A stretch of 64,000 bases of DNA from Codonopsis lanceolata. Its lineage: Eukaryota > Streptophyta > Magnoliopsida > Asterales > Campanulaceae. The notes under the pieces are model-generated. The model was given only the letters and a program-made list of their open reading frames with translations. It was not told the DNA's origin and searched no databases. Location of the stretch: NCBI GenBank assembly GCA_013146195.2, contig CM028377.1, forward strand, positions 170,851,824-170,915,823. Direction: 5' to 3'. Positions 11,352 to 21,763 of this stretch are shown here, one piece after another. The stretch's first letter is position 1. Each line of letters starts with the position of its first letter. The translations under genes were made by a program, and so were the position numbers.

Positions 11352-12387
11352 TGGTTGAAGAAGACTAGTGAAGTCTGCTGGTGACTTGAATCGAAGTCAG
11401 TTGGTGACTTGAACCAAAGTCTGCTGGTGACTTCCTATGAAGTCTACTGGTAGTTTTGTTGCAAGTCTGCTGGTGACTTGCTATGAAGTCTGCTGGTGGC
11501 TTTGTTTCTAGTCTGCTGATGAAGATATGCAAGTCTACTGGTGGAAAGAAAACTGTGATCGAGGTCTATGTAATACACAGTTTCCTTGAAACGTTATTCG
11601 TCCCAGTTCCTGTTAGAGCGTGGAGTTCTTACACGGGACGATCATGTCCCAGGATACAATGATGGTACCGGATGACTATGCACAGAAGGTCCGACGAACT
11701 GAACAAGTGCTAGAAATCTATCACCAAATAGGAGGCCAAGAAGAAGATACAAAATATGAAATGCAAATGCAGGTGTATAAGAGGAAGAGGAATTTCGTGT
11801 TCTCTGAAAGTGTTTTCTGTTGTGGAGAATGGTTCCATTATATAGGCCAGAAAATCAAAAACCATTTTGATTATGCCCATTAACCACTCAATTAAAGTAG
11901 ACATTAAGACATAATTAATCTGCTCTTTAATGTTCGAGTTACTAAAATTGAATTTAAATTCAAAAGGTGGGTTTGTCTAGGTAGCACAATTTGGTCTGAC
12001 ATTTGTGTCCGCATGTGCGGGCACACGAGTACGCCGGTCCAAGCCATATTGGACCTTGATTTGCACCCCCCCTTGCGGGCGCGAGAGGGTTAGTTCTTTC
12101 TATACAAGCTTACACAACACAAGGGAGCCTTTGTATATGACCCCTTCAAGCCTTTCATATTTTTCCAATGTGGGATAACCCACTTCTAACACTTCCAATG
12201 TCATACTTTAAACCTCTATAACTTATTTATCCGATATCCGAATTGGACAAATAAATATAATATTCTTATATACTTACGGAGAAGAACATAATTCCACAAT
12301 TACCATTGTCATTACATAAATGACTCATAAATAAATTAGTGCCTCAAAGCTCCAATTTACTTCACTTAAAACACTAGTTTTCCAACA
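11352..12387 (-). repeat. 5' LTR of the copia element
   Basis: The LTR ends with CCAACA on the plus strand and matches the 3' LTR at 5647-6668. Its inner edge lies between 11,351 and 11,370. No canonical initiator-tRNA primer binding site could be read next to it. Confidence 0.85.
11371..11545. repeat. Minisatellite inside the copia LTR
   Basis: About eight degenerate units of 21-25 bp are built on AAGTCTGCTGGTGACTTG. AAGTC at one end of the unit pairs with GACTT at the other, so each unit is a potential small hairpin. The opposite LTR has about six units (5647-5775), so copy number differs between the two LTRs. Confidence 0.8.
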
Positions 12388-12700
12388 AAAAGTAACAGTA
12401 TAACTACTAATATAGTCACTCCAAAACAAATAACTTGGAATGAAATCAACTTTCCAAACCAATACTAGACAACAGTATTGATCAGATAATCCAAAATGAT
12501 AATGGTGACGTAGAGGTCATCTTCTCGTCAGAAAATAGAACTAGACTTTCGGTGTCTAGTAGATCAAAATCTTTAAGGTATAAATCGTCAAGTATAGTAT
12601 ACCTACTGAGGCAAGACCAAGTACGTCTTCTACTAACATAGAAGAAATACAAGGAATTAGAATATCAGATTACCAAATTCCTGAAGGTATTTATAATAAC
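12388..12700 (+). other. Unassigned stretch with coding-like remnant
   Basis: Between the copia 5' LTR and the antisense ORF of the gypsy element. Two overlapping frames look protein-like: a Ser/Arg-rich stretch ending around 12,595, then PTEARPSTSSTNIEEIQG and ISDYQIPEGIYNN (12,600-12,705). I do not recognise it with confidence; a pararetrovirus-like or retroelement polyprotein remnant is possible. It is not the missing gypsy 3' LTR, since it does not resemble 20,786-21,749. Confidence 0.3.
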
Positions 12701-12737
12701 AAAAAACAAATGGAAGAAACATCTGTGATCTTCGGTT

Positions 12738-14141
12738 GTGCCAACTACCACAACTTCAACGGCTCCTCAGCGGGTGCCACCCAAGGTTATCATTGTTCGG
12801 AAGCCCAAGTCCTTGGCTCAGGCCCCTCTCAAGAAAGCTTCCACCACATCTACTGGGCCCGCCTCCCTCGAAAGTGCCCCAGCTCCTCCCTTGGCAAAAA
12901 GGCGACTAATTACGGAGGTACCAATGGACCCTGAGCAAAATCCCTGAGGATGTGTCCGCCCGCTCTCCTGCTATGAAAAAGCTGACGGCTAAGGTCGTGT
13001 CTTCCTCATCTAGCAGGGACACCATTCCTTGATTGAGGGATGATTTCACCGTGCTGACCACGTGTGCCGCGAGGATCAAGCTTGGACAAGACATCGAGGA
13101 TATCCCGGTGTTGCAGAATATAGATTTGACCCGGCGCGACGGTCCTACGGCCCTGGCCGGGCAAGGAATTGTGGTCTGAGCTTAGATAAGGGACATGGTC
13201 GGGGTTGCCAACTCTCTGCCCGCCAATGAAGCTTTGGGCCACATCGGGCTTTGCGTGAGCGAGGTAAAGGGTTTTCCCTTGTTTTTCTTTTTTTTTCTCT
13301 TCTTTCTTTTTATTGGATGCATTATATCTAATTTTTCACTCTTTTGTTTCCTTGAAGTTGTGCTCTTTTGTTAGCTCGCTGAGTGGTCGCTCTAGTCGAG
13401 CTAAAACTGAGGTGAAAAAGCTTAAAACCCAGGCCCAAGCTGATTAGGATGAGATTGAAGTCCTCAAAGCTCACCTGGCATCTTTGGAGAGTAACCAGGC
13501 CCAGAAGGCAACCGAGCTGGTGGGATTGTCGGCCCAAGTAGCTGCTTTGGCTAAAGAGAAAGAGTTGGCTGAAACCCATGCCAACAAAGCCGAGCAAGCG
13601 AGGTCCTTGGCAGAGAAGGAAACAACTGAGTCCTCGGCTAGGATTACTGATCTGGAGAGGCGAATCGATGAGGTGAGGGCCTCTACCTTTGAACAATTCA
13701 AGGATACCAAAGAATTTACCAAAGAGGTCCTCCCATATTATGAGCGAGGTGTTCGCCATGTTCTCCAGATAGCTGTTTCTTCGGGGGTCACACTCAAGAC
13801 CATCGTTGACTGGGGCGGTGAGCATTTCGCTAGGGATGCTGTGAGGGAGGGACACGAAATGATCCCTTTCGATCGAAGGCAAGCTAAAGATGATCCATGC
13901 GAAGGATGCTAAAGCCGGGCTTGAAGAATGGGTGCCCCCGACTCCTTGGTCTCAGGATGCCATCTTCCTAATCAACGTCGTGTAGAATGGCGAAGATGTG
14001 GAGTTTGATGCAGAGCTCAAGTTGAGGCAGTTCATTGGTGAGCAGTCCAACCGCGATCAATTTGCTGATGAGTCTTATGCCGCCAAACAACGTGGTCTGC
14101 CCTCCCCAGGTCGTGATGCCGAGGATGTAGATCTTTCATAA
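12738..14141 (+). pseudogene. Antisense extra ORF of the Tat element (spliced, coiled coil)
   Basis: Opposite in strand to gag-pol. The first part (12,738-13,263) is Pro/Ala/Lys-rich (PPKVIIVRKPKSLAQAPLKK) and broken by several stops and frame changes. An intron from 13,264 (GAG|GTAAAG) to 13,357 (TTCCTTGAAG|TTG) joins VSE to LCSFVSSLSGRSS in phase. The second exon has one TAG (13,444-13,446). A long heptad-like coiled coil follows (AALAKEKELAETHANKAEQA and onward), then a globular end with EFTKEVLPYYERGV. Plant databases label such proteins as putative gypsy-type transposon proteins; their function is unknown. A second, N-terminal piece of such an ORF lies at 58,330-59,380. Confidence 0.75.
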
Positions 14142-14332
14142 TGATTCTTAATCGCCGTTATGTCGAGTTGACTAGGCGTGTGTGCCCGTATTTTCAAAAC
14201 AATTTTTATTTGGCTTTGAAGTGTAATTAACAATTTTCTCTCTTGGCTCCTTGCTTTGATATGTCAATTTCTCAATGTTTTCATTTTCATTTTGTTTGTT
14301 GTTCCATACTTGTATGTTTTTTTTTATTTGGG

Positions 14333-14785
14333 TCCTTCCTCGTGTGCCGAGGATAAGGCCTTAATTTCTTCATCGTGACCTTCCTCGTGTACCGAGGATA
14401 AAGCCTTAGTCCCACCTCCGTACTAGGATGGGAATGAGCACTTTGCCCATTTCTTCATTGTGACCTTCTTCGTGTACCGAGGATAAGGCCTTTATCACAC
14501 CTCCGTACAAGGATGAGAATGAGCACTTAGCTCATTTCTTCATTGTGACCTTCCTCGTGTACCGAGGATAAGGCCTTTGTCCCACCTCCGTATGAGGATG
14601 GGAATGAGCACTTAGCTCATTTCTTCATTGTGATCTTCCTCGTGTACCGAGGATAAGGCCTTAGTCCCACCTCCGTACGAGGATGGGAATGAGCACTTAG
14701 CTCATTTCTTTATTGTGACCTTCCTTGTGTACTGAGGATAAGGCCTTGGTCCTACCTCCGTACGAGGATGGGAATGAACGAGAGA
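14333..14785. repeat. 85-bp tandem array in the Tat element
   Basis: Five units of exactly 85 bp begin at GTGACC/GTGATC at 14,375, 14,460, 14,545, 14,630 and 14,715, with a partial unit before them. Each unit contains two short palindromes, CCTCGTGTACCGAGG and CCTCCGTACGAGG. The array lies between integrase and the antisense ORF, where Tat elements often carry satellite-like repeats. Confidence 0.95.
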
Positions 14786-14919
14786 CAAAAACTTTATTTT
14801 TAAAAAGATACATCATCATTCATTGAGCACTCGGAACGTTTTACAAAGAGGTTACATCAGTAGTAGTATACTTTAAGATGATCAGCGTGCCAAAGGTTTT
14901 TCATTGGAGTGTCGTCAGA

Positions 14920-16368
14920 CTATGCCAATCGGTATGTTCCCTCTTTAACTATGTTGGTGACTCTGAACGGGCCTTCCCAGTTTGGGGAAAGCTTGTTTCT
15001 TCTCAGCCTTCTACCTGTTGCATCTATCTTTCTTAGGACCCAATCGCCAACTGAGAAAGTTCTTGGCTTAACTTTCTTGTCATGGTGGATCTTAGTAAGT
15101 TTCTTGTAGTTGATCATTCTGAGGTGGGCTTCCAGTCGTTTCTCTTCTAGGTTATCGAGGTCAAGCTGTCTAGTAAAGTCGTTCTGTGCTTGATCGAAGA
15201 AGGTGACCCGAGCTGTTGGAAGGGCTAATGCAATTGGTGCCATGGCCTCTGACCCATAAATGAGTGTAAATGGGGTTTCACCAATAGATCCCCAAACTGA
15301 CGTCCTAATTCCCCATAGGACAATTGGCAACTGTTCTAGCCAGCTTCCTTTTTTATCGTCCAGGTTCCTCTTTAGTGCATGCATGATCTTTTTGTTCCCT
15401 GCCTCTGCTTGGCCATTACCTTGTGGGTGAGCTACCGAGGACATTCGATGCTTTACATTCAGCCTCTGGCAGCTCGCTGTGAACTTCTTCGAAAAATGGG
15501 TGCCATGGCCAGAAATGATCATTCGAGGAAGTCCGAATCGACAAAATATTTGCTCTTATACGAACTTTATTGCTTGATCCTCGGTGATGCTGGCGAGTGG
15601 TTTTGCCTCTACTCATTTGGTGAAGTAATCCACCGTGACAATAACATACTTGCACCCATGTTTGGCTTTAGGGAAAGGGCCAATGAGGTCGGTTCCCTAC
15701 ATGTCAAAGGGCCATGCCGCGACCACTAGTGTTTGTAAGGCCGAAGGAAGTTGTGGAATGTTTGCATATCTCTGGCATTTGTCACATTTCCTCACATACT
15801 CCGCTGCGTCCCTTCTCATGCTAGGCCAATAGTACCCATGAAAATTCATTTTGTCCGACAGTGTCCTCACACGCGGATGTCCCCCACATTCTCCCTCATG
15901 TACCTCAGCAAGCAAATTTCCCTCATGTACCTCAGCAAGCAAATTTGTCACCATTTTGGGCCTTATGCATTGAAGAAGAGGCTTTGTGTTGGACCATCTG
16001 TACAGCGTTTCTCCCATAACTGAGTATCTACAAGCTCGGTTCCTTACTATTTGTGCCTCATTCTTGTCGTCTGGTAAGATTCCCTGTTCGATGTACCCCT
16101 TTATGTCATCGATCCAGCATTTCGGAGCCAATGTGATTACCACAATTTCCTCATGGTTTATGGATGGGCATTTGAGAGACAAAAGCTCGATGTCGGAAGG
16201 TACTTCCTCAGCTTTCGAAGATGCGATTTTGGTGAAATAATTTGCTCGAGAATTTCTTTTTCTAAGGATCTGCTCCAACTCCCAATCTTTGAATCGTCCC
16301 AATAGTTTTTTGGTCAATCGTTGATACTTGGCTAATGCCGGATGATTTGTTTCGTATTCGCCCAACAC
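14920..16368 (-). pseudogene. gypsy integrase (Tat), broken
   Basis: The N-terminal part (16,368-15,697) has an HHCC-type zinc finger: HPRVRTLSDKMNFHGYYWPS, then CDKCQRYA. The second part (15,522-14,920) has MIISGHGTHF, the catalytic Glu region GNGQAEAGNKKIMHALK, the LPIVLWGIRTS segment and a C-terminal VGDWVLRKI/LSPNWEGPFRV domain. The middle of the catalytic core is split by frame changes between 15,697 and 15,522. Integrase would join element cDNA to the host chromosome. Confidence 0.88.
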
Positions 16369-16371
16369 TTG

Positions 16372-16815
16372 TTATACCACCAGCTGGGAGTCACTGTAGA
16401 TCACAATGTCTTCGACCCCTAAGCTCAGTGCGAGCTCGATTCCAGCAACCAATGCTTCATACTCGGCTTGATTGTTTGAAGCTTTTAATTGGAATCTTAA
16501 GGCCAAGTTCAGTTCTCCTGACTCTGGGATGAGCAGTGAGAGACTTGCCCCACTTCTTTCTGTCCATGTAGATCCATCCACAAACAGCACCCAATATTGA
16601 AGAGGCATGATCTTCGTTTGTTCGCCAGTTATGGTCGCTTCTTTAGTTACAGGGGTGACCTCTTCACCAATTTGTTCTTGATCGGCTTTCGGCTTTGTGA
16701 ATGAAGTTTCAGTGATGAAATCGACCAGGACCTGTGCTTGGATTGTTTTCTTGGGCTCATAGTCGATGTCGTACCCAGAGAGTTCGACCAACCATTTCAA
16801 CATTTTGCCCGCCAT
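16372..16815 (-). pseudogene. Second (archaeal-type) RNase H of the Tat element
   Basis: The domain shows three catalytic acidic positions: Asp in LFVDGSTWTERSG, Glu in NNQAEYEALVAGIELAL, and Asp in DIVIYSDSQLVV. It follows the normal RT-associated RNase H and precedes integrase, which defines the dual-RNase H Tat group. A stop after the QLVV segment at 16,372 separates it from the integrase frame. Confidence 0.88.
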
Positions 16816-16875
16816 GCCCGGTTTGTGCAGAATTTTCCTTAGAGGAAAGTTGGTATAGAATGTTATCGAGTGTGC

Positions 16876-18053
16876 CTAGAAGTAAGCTTTTAACTTCTGG
16901 GTTGCGATCACTAAAGCAAGGACCAACTTTTCAACCTCTAAATATCTCCCTTCGACGTCCGTTAGAGCGTGGGAAACATAGTAAATTGGCTTTTGAACTT
17001 TATCTTCTTCTCTTATCAAGGCTGCAGCGACTGCTGAGTCTGATGCTGCCAAATATACGTATAGCTTCACCTTTGGTATTGGGATGCTAAGGAGTGGTGG
17101 TTGACCAAGATATTCCCTGAGCTCTTCAAAAGCCTTAGTACAGTCGTCATTCCATTCAAACTTCCTCCCTCCCTTCAACATTTTGAAGAAGGGCAAGCTT
17201 TTCTTGGCTGACTTAGCAATGAAGCGACTGAGGGCTGTGACCTGACCATTAAGCTGTTTGACATACTTGATCGAGGTTGGGATGTCCATAGTTGTTAAAT
17301 CCTTTATCTTCTCTGGATTGGCCTTGATTCCTCTTTCATTGACCATGTACCCGAGGAATTTTCCTGTTGTCACTCCAAATATGCATTTGGCCGGGTTAAG
17401 TTTCATCTTATTCTTCCTCAGGTTTGCAAAGGTTTCCCGTAGGTCTTTGGCATGATCGGAGTGTTTGCTTTTGATAACCATGTCGTCAATGTAGGCATCA
17501 TGGCATAGCTATACAATCCACAAGCAGCTCGGAATGTTGTGTGTATCTGGTCGGCTAACCATATTTTGATTTGATGGTACCCTGAATAAGCGTCAACGAA
17601 GCTAACGATTTTATGCTCGGAAATAGAATCAACGAGCTGGCCAATACGGGGGAGCGGGTACCAATCTTTTGAGCATGCTCTATTGAGATCGGTGAAATTG
17701 ACACACATCCTCCATTTCTCGCTCGCTTTATTGACCATCACTACATTTGCAATCTAGGTCGCATACAAAACCTCCTCTATGATTTTGGCTTTTAGTAGTT
17801 TGGACACCTCCTCCTTGATGGCTATTTGCTTTTCCCCTGAAAAAATCGGTTCCTTCTGCTATATAGGGATAAAGTCTGGATCGATACTCAACTGGTTCAT
17901 AACGACGTTCTTGCTAATACCCTCCATGTCCTCGATCCTCCAAGCGAGCATATCCAAGCTTTCTTTTAATAGCTTGATGATTGCTGCTCTATCTTCTTTT
18001 GGTACACTAACCTCCTGCTCGTGGAAATCGAGGTTATTCACAATTTCATCCAT
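16876..18053 (-). pseudogene. gypsy reverse transcriptase and RNase H, internally deleted
   Basis: The leading part (18,053-17,741) has a short linker and the RT N-terminus. The palm region follows: KWRMCVNFTDLNRAC, WYPLPRIGQLVDS and SFVDAYSGYHQI. Near 17,500 the frame jumps from CGLYSYAMMP straight to YIDDMVIKSKHSDHAK. About 35-40 residues around FGLKNAGATYQ are therefore deleted, although the YIDD catalytic pair survives. The thumb and RNase H follow (LGYMVNERGIKANPEKI, FEWNDDCTKAFEELREYL, YVSHALTDVEGRYLEVEKL), ending at a TAG near 16,876. Confidence 0.88.
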
Positions 18054-18230
18054 GTCTTCATTTGGCTCGATAGCTGGATGATGATCGACGTCCAGGCTTT
18101 TAATTATGATTACTTTTGCAGCGATCTAGTCCCTCTTATTGCTATGCTCGGTGCTTACTGATGTGTCGAGCATATGGTCCTCGCTTCCTTCTTTTTTGGG
18201 CGAGCTGGCGTTCCCAGCGCGCTTTAATTG

Positions 18231-18743
18231 CTAGGCTTGTGCTAGCTCAGGAGAAGCTGGTATTATTTCCCACGTTTCTCGGAGCTGCTTGGTCGGTATG
18301 TTATCTTCGACCAATTTTTCTTCAGGCGGGGTGATTTCCCCCATCTCTTTACCCTTCCTTTCCCTGTAGATGTACTCCAGGGTGTTCGCCGGGTCGTTTA
18401 GGACCATTCCTATTCCCCTTTCAGTGGGGAATTTTATTCTCTGATGAGCCATTGATGCGACCATTTGGAATTTTGTTTGAGAAGGGGATCCGAGTATGGC
18501 ATTGTATGGAGAGGGTAGATCAAGTGCCAAGAACTCGACCTCCTCCGTTCGAGGAGTCATGCTCTCTTCCCCCAAGGTTACCATGCGAATGACAGTTCCT
18601 TTTACCGCCACCTTGTGGATGGTAAACCCCTCCAACTGTAAGCCGCTCGGTCTGAGGTGGGCGTTCCTCAACTCCATTCCTTTGAAGTAGGCGTAGTATA
18701 AAATATCTCTTCCAACCCCCGTGTCCACTAGTACTCGATTCAC
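18231..18743 (-). pseudogene. gypsy aspartic protease region
   Basis: The retropepsin active site reads MNRVLVDTGVGRDILYY; DTG is the catalytic triplet, and most relatives read DSGSSADIL. Flap and C-terminal strand motifs follow: VTLGEESMTPRTEEVEFL and YNAILGSPSQTKFQMVAS (the ILG motif). The end connects to the RT region. The protease would cut the gag-pol polyprotein. Confidence 0.82.
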
Positions 18744-19169
18744 CTCGCTGTCGTGTATCCTTACTCGGAGAGTTAAAGGCTGTTGACGAGCGGTTTCACT
18801 GGTAGCTACCTCACTTGGTCAAAAGGTAATTCCTCATGCTTCATCGGGTCATTGCATCATGTTAACCACATGCTTCAAATTATAAATCATGTGTTTCAAT
18901 TGAGTACCACTTGGTGTTGCTTCCTAAATGGTGTCGATCATATCCCTGGGACCCCCGTTATTTGGTTGGGTGTTCTGGTTCCTTTCCGGCTCTCTCTGTA
19001 TTCCTCCCTAATTATTTGTTTTCTGCTCAAACCTCTTGAGCTCCCCCCTATCGATCAACTTCTGAATGGCTTCCTTCAGATTGATACATTCCTCGGTCAT
19101 ATGACCGACATCCTTATGAAAGGCGCATCGTTTGTTGGGGTTGCAAGGATATCAAGTATCCTTTAGCAG

Positions 19170-20633
19170 TCACGACCTATCTATTTTATCTTGCTCGAGC
19201 AGGACATTCATTATATTCTCGCGAGTGGTCGTGAGCGGAGTCCAGTCGATTTTGTCCCACTTGTTCCTGCCTCGATTATCCTCTTCTTTATGGGCTGGGC
19301 CCCGACCACCATTGCTTGAGTTATCTTGAGCCCGATGCATTCCATCGTGCTCCTTCTTATTTGCTTCTTTCCCATCATTCTTTGCTTCCTCGGTATTAAT
19401 CACCCGAATGACGTGGGTATACATCTCCCCTACTGAGGTTTGATCGCGGAACATCATCTTTTGTCTCATAAGCCCTTATTGTAGGCCTGATATGAAGCAC
19501 ATCTTGATTGATTCCTCCGAGATATACGGTATTTGATTGACCATGGCCATGAACCTGTCCATGTAAGTTTGGTTTGACTTGTTTATCCGCTGTTGTATAC
19601 CACATAGGTCGGTTTGCTTCTTTAGCTGGAGTCCGATCGAGGAGAACTGTGTAACGAACATCTGCCTGAATTCGTCCCAACTTTCGACTGAATCCAATGG
19701 AAGACTCGTATACCATTTTAATGCTTTTCCTTTTAAGGTCCCCGCGAATATCTTTCCCCACACATCCTCATCGTCTGGGGCCACCGCGTTCATTTTGACC
19801 TCAAAACTCGCCATGTGATCAACTGCGTTGGTAAGGCCATGATATGTTTCAAAAGTGGGGATTTTTTTATCAGGTAATGGGGCTTTCCTCATCCTCTCTT
19901 GGAATGGCCCATTTTTTGCTGGGGGTAACAGCATTGGTTTTCCCTTCTCCATGGCCTTAAGCCTGCCCTAAAGAAATTTCACCTCTTGTTCGACCACTAA
20001 GGATGGGTTATTGATCGACTTTTGCACCTCGGTGGTCGCATTCCGACCACTTTTTGGGTGCCCTGCTCCTGATTGTTGGGAGTGGGTGCAGTGCCCACAT
20101 GTTTTATTCTTTATCACCTTCGTCCTCGACCTGGACTCTCCATCCTCGCTCCTTTCTCTAGTGCGGCGAGGGTGGTTAGGCTCGCTTGGATAAGTTAGTC
20201 GACTATGAATACTGGACTTGGGTGTCTACTCACTCATCCTATTCCCCAATTGGGATCTCACACTAGGCCGAAGTACAACCTTCTTCTTTTCCTTGCCTTT
20301 GGAGGTAGATTTTTTAAGGATTTGGGCCGGCTCCTCGTGAGGTACTGTATTTGTAACCGCTCTTGCTTTTTTATTGAGCGTGAACATCTTGAGAGATGCC
20401 TCTTGAATTCTCGTGAGGTAAAGCTTCTGGCATTCCCAGAACCTTGCCTCCTCTAAGTATTCGTCCTACTCGATGGCTTTGTTCTTTTTCACCTGGGAAT
20501 GTTCAATTTGGGCTTCCTCCTCGTCTACATCGAAGAAGGTTCTCGTCTGGCCCATGGCGGCCCCTAAGTTACGAGCATCCTCCTGGGTGCCATTTCCTCC
20601 CAACGCCTTCGAAGTGGCGGTGGCAAGGTCCAT
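19170..20633 (-). pseudogene. gypsy gag region, broken
   Basis: A start codon at 20,633 opens MDLATATSKALGGNGTQ and a Glu-rich stretch with several stops. The conserved retrotransposon gag domain is at 19,952-19,476: DHMASFEVKMNAVAPDDEDV, GKALKWYTSLPLDSVESWDE and FRQMFVTQFSSIG. The C-terminal part (19,469-19,170) has EMYTHVIRVINTEEAKND and a low-complexity tail. A clear zinc knuckle was not seen. Confidence 0.85.
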
Positions 20634-20766
20634 GTTAGTTATTTTGCTTGCTAGCGAGGGGGGGGTACGTTTGTTCCCGGTTGATCTTGTTTTGTGGGAG
20701 TTTGTTTATCCATTTCTTTAAGTCACAGTTTGAGAAACATGAAAAAGGTAACTGGAATATGATGTT

Positions 20767-20783
20767 TCCCGGCAACGGAACCA
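20767..20783 (-). other. Primer binding site of the Tat element
   Basis: On the minus strand, TGGTTCCGTTGCCGGGA follows the LTR after two bases. It differs at a few positions from TGGCGCCGTTGCCGGGG, the site complementary to the tRNA-Asp 3' end used by many plant gypsy elements. Confidence 0.75.
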
Positions 20784-20785
20784 CT

Positions 20786-21749
20786 TGATCACGCCATAAA
20801 GATGGGGTGACTAAGCTGACCAGAGCTGATGTGTCTTTGATGAGTATCCACGTCAAGGAACGGGGGTACTTGATGTACAAAACTGGATAGGATATCTGGG
20901 TTTTGGTTCACTTGTAAACTGATTGGTTATGCTTTGTCCTTGATCTTTTGTGACTTGAAATGAAACTACCGTTAGGGTGCCGGGGGTTTTCCCAGCTACA
21001 GCCCTCCGGTGTGAGAGTCAGTAATCAAGGGATATATATGCCGGAGCTAGGCATTCCCTTAAGCTTCCGGTGATAGCGTATATTTAGCTTAATGTTTGAA
21101 TACAATTGTGTGTGTAATTGATAGATTAAACTTACATTTCTTGTAAGGGAAGGCTTCTTTTTATAGTAGTTACCCCTTGAGGATCATGATCAATGTAGGG
21201 GCCCTTGGGCATGTGGACCTGTTGCTAGTTGGCTGGCTGGCAACATCTTATTGGTTGATGACCTATGGGTAGCCTTACATAGTTGGTGGTTGCTTACTTG
21301 CCAAGTCATAACTTCCCTTCACATGTAAGGGCCTGTTGCTTGGTCGGCTCGCTGTCAACCTCTTACTAGTTGACCTAAGCTTGCATGGACGACACGTGGC
21401 TTCCAATCAGGATCTGACATCTGGTAATTACTTGGTCGAAGTGATCGAATGTCGGGTATGGACGTTCCTTGGATTGGTGGTCAATCTTGCTCAGCTTCTG
21501 GAGTGACTTTTGGTCGTTCCGAGGATACTTTGTTCGGCCAGATGAGTAATGGTCGGCCATGGTCGGTCCTCAAGTTTGATGAGTTATTGAGGGATGGGCC
21601 CTATCCATGCCTAGCTTGGAGCCACGTGCTCGCTCCACGTAGGAGGACCCAGGTCGAGTCCCTTCAAAGACAATACTCTTCCGATTGATTATTGAATGAA
21701 GAAAGGCTAATCTTTTTTCCCTATTTCGGTCTCCCCTTCTGCCATAGCA
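20786..21749 (-). repeat. LTR of the Tat element
   Basis: On the minus strand it starts TGCTATGGCAG (right end, 21,749) and ends CA at 20,786, next to the PBS. It is 964 bp and non-coding. No second copy is present in the window. Confidence 0.7.
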
Positions 21750-21763
21750 TCCCCCCTTGAGAT
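21750..21763 (-). other. Polypurine tract preceding the LTR
   Basis: On the minus strand, ATCTCAAGGGGGGA abuts the TGCT start of the LTR. A PPT belongs upstream of a 3' LTR, whereas this LTR is followed by a PBS and gag. Confidence 0.65.

Larger units (their letters stand above)
5647..12387 (-). mobile_element. Ty1/copia LTR retrotransposon, Tork/TNT1-like, dead
   Basis: Two long direct repeats (about 5647-6668 and about 11,352-12,387) flank a minus-strand gag-pol in the order gag, protease, integrase, RT, RNase H, which is the copia order. The LTR starts TGTTGGAAAA on the minus strand, and a purine-rich ATGTGGGGGAT tract lies just outside the 3' LTR (6669-6680). Many in-frame stops and an altered RT active site show it cannot move by itself. 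The gypsy LTR remnant lies immediately left; the Tat element lies right. A clean target-site duplication was not found because the left LTR edge is ambiguous. Confidence 0.92.
12701..21763 (-). mobile_element. Ty3/gypsy retrotransposon, Tat lineage (Grande/Retand-like)
   Basis: Minus-strand order is LTR, PBS, gag, protease, RT, RNase H, a second RNase H, integrase, then an 85-bp tandem array and a plus-strand (antisense) ORF. A second, archaeal-type RNase H before integrase is the hallmark of the Tat lineage. An antisense extra ORF between pol and the 3' LTR is known from Grande-like members. The 3' LTR expected at the left end is absent. All reading frames carry stops or deletions. Confidence 0.85.
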
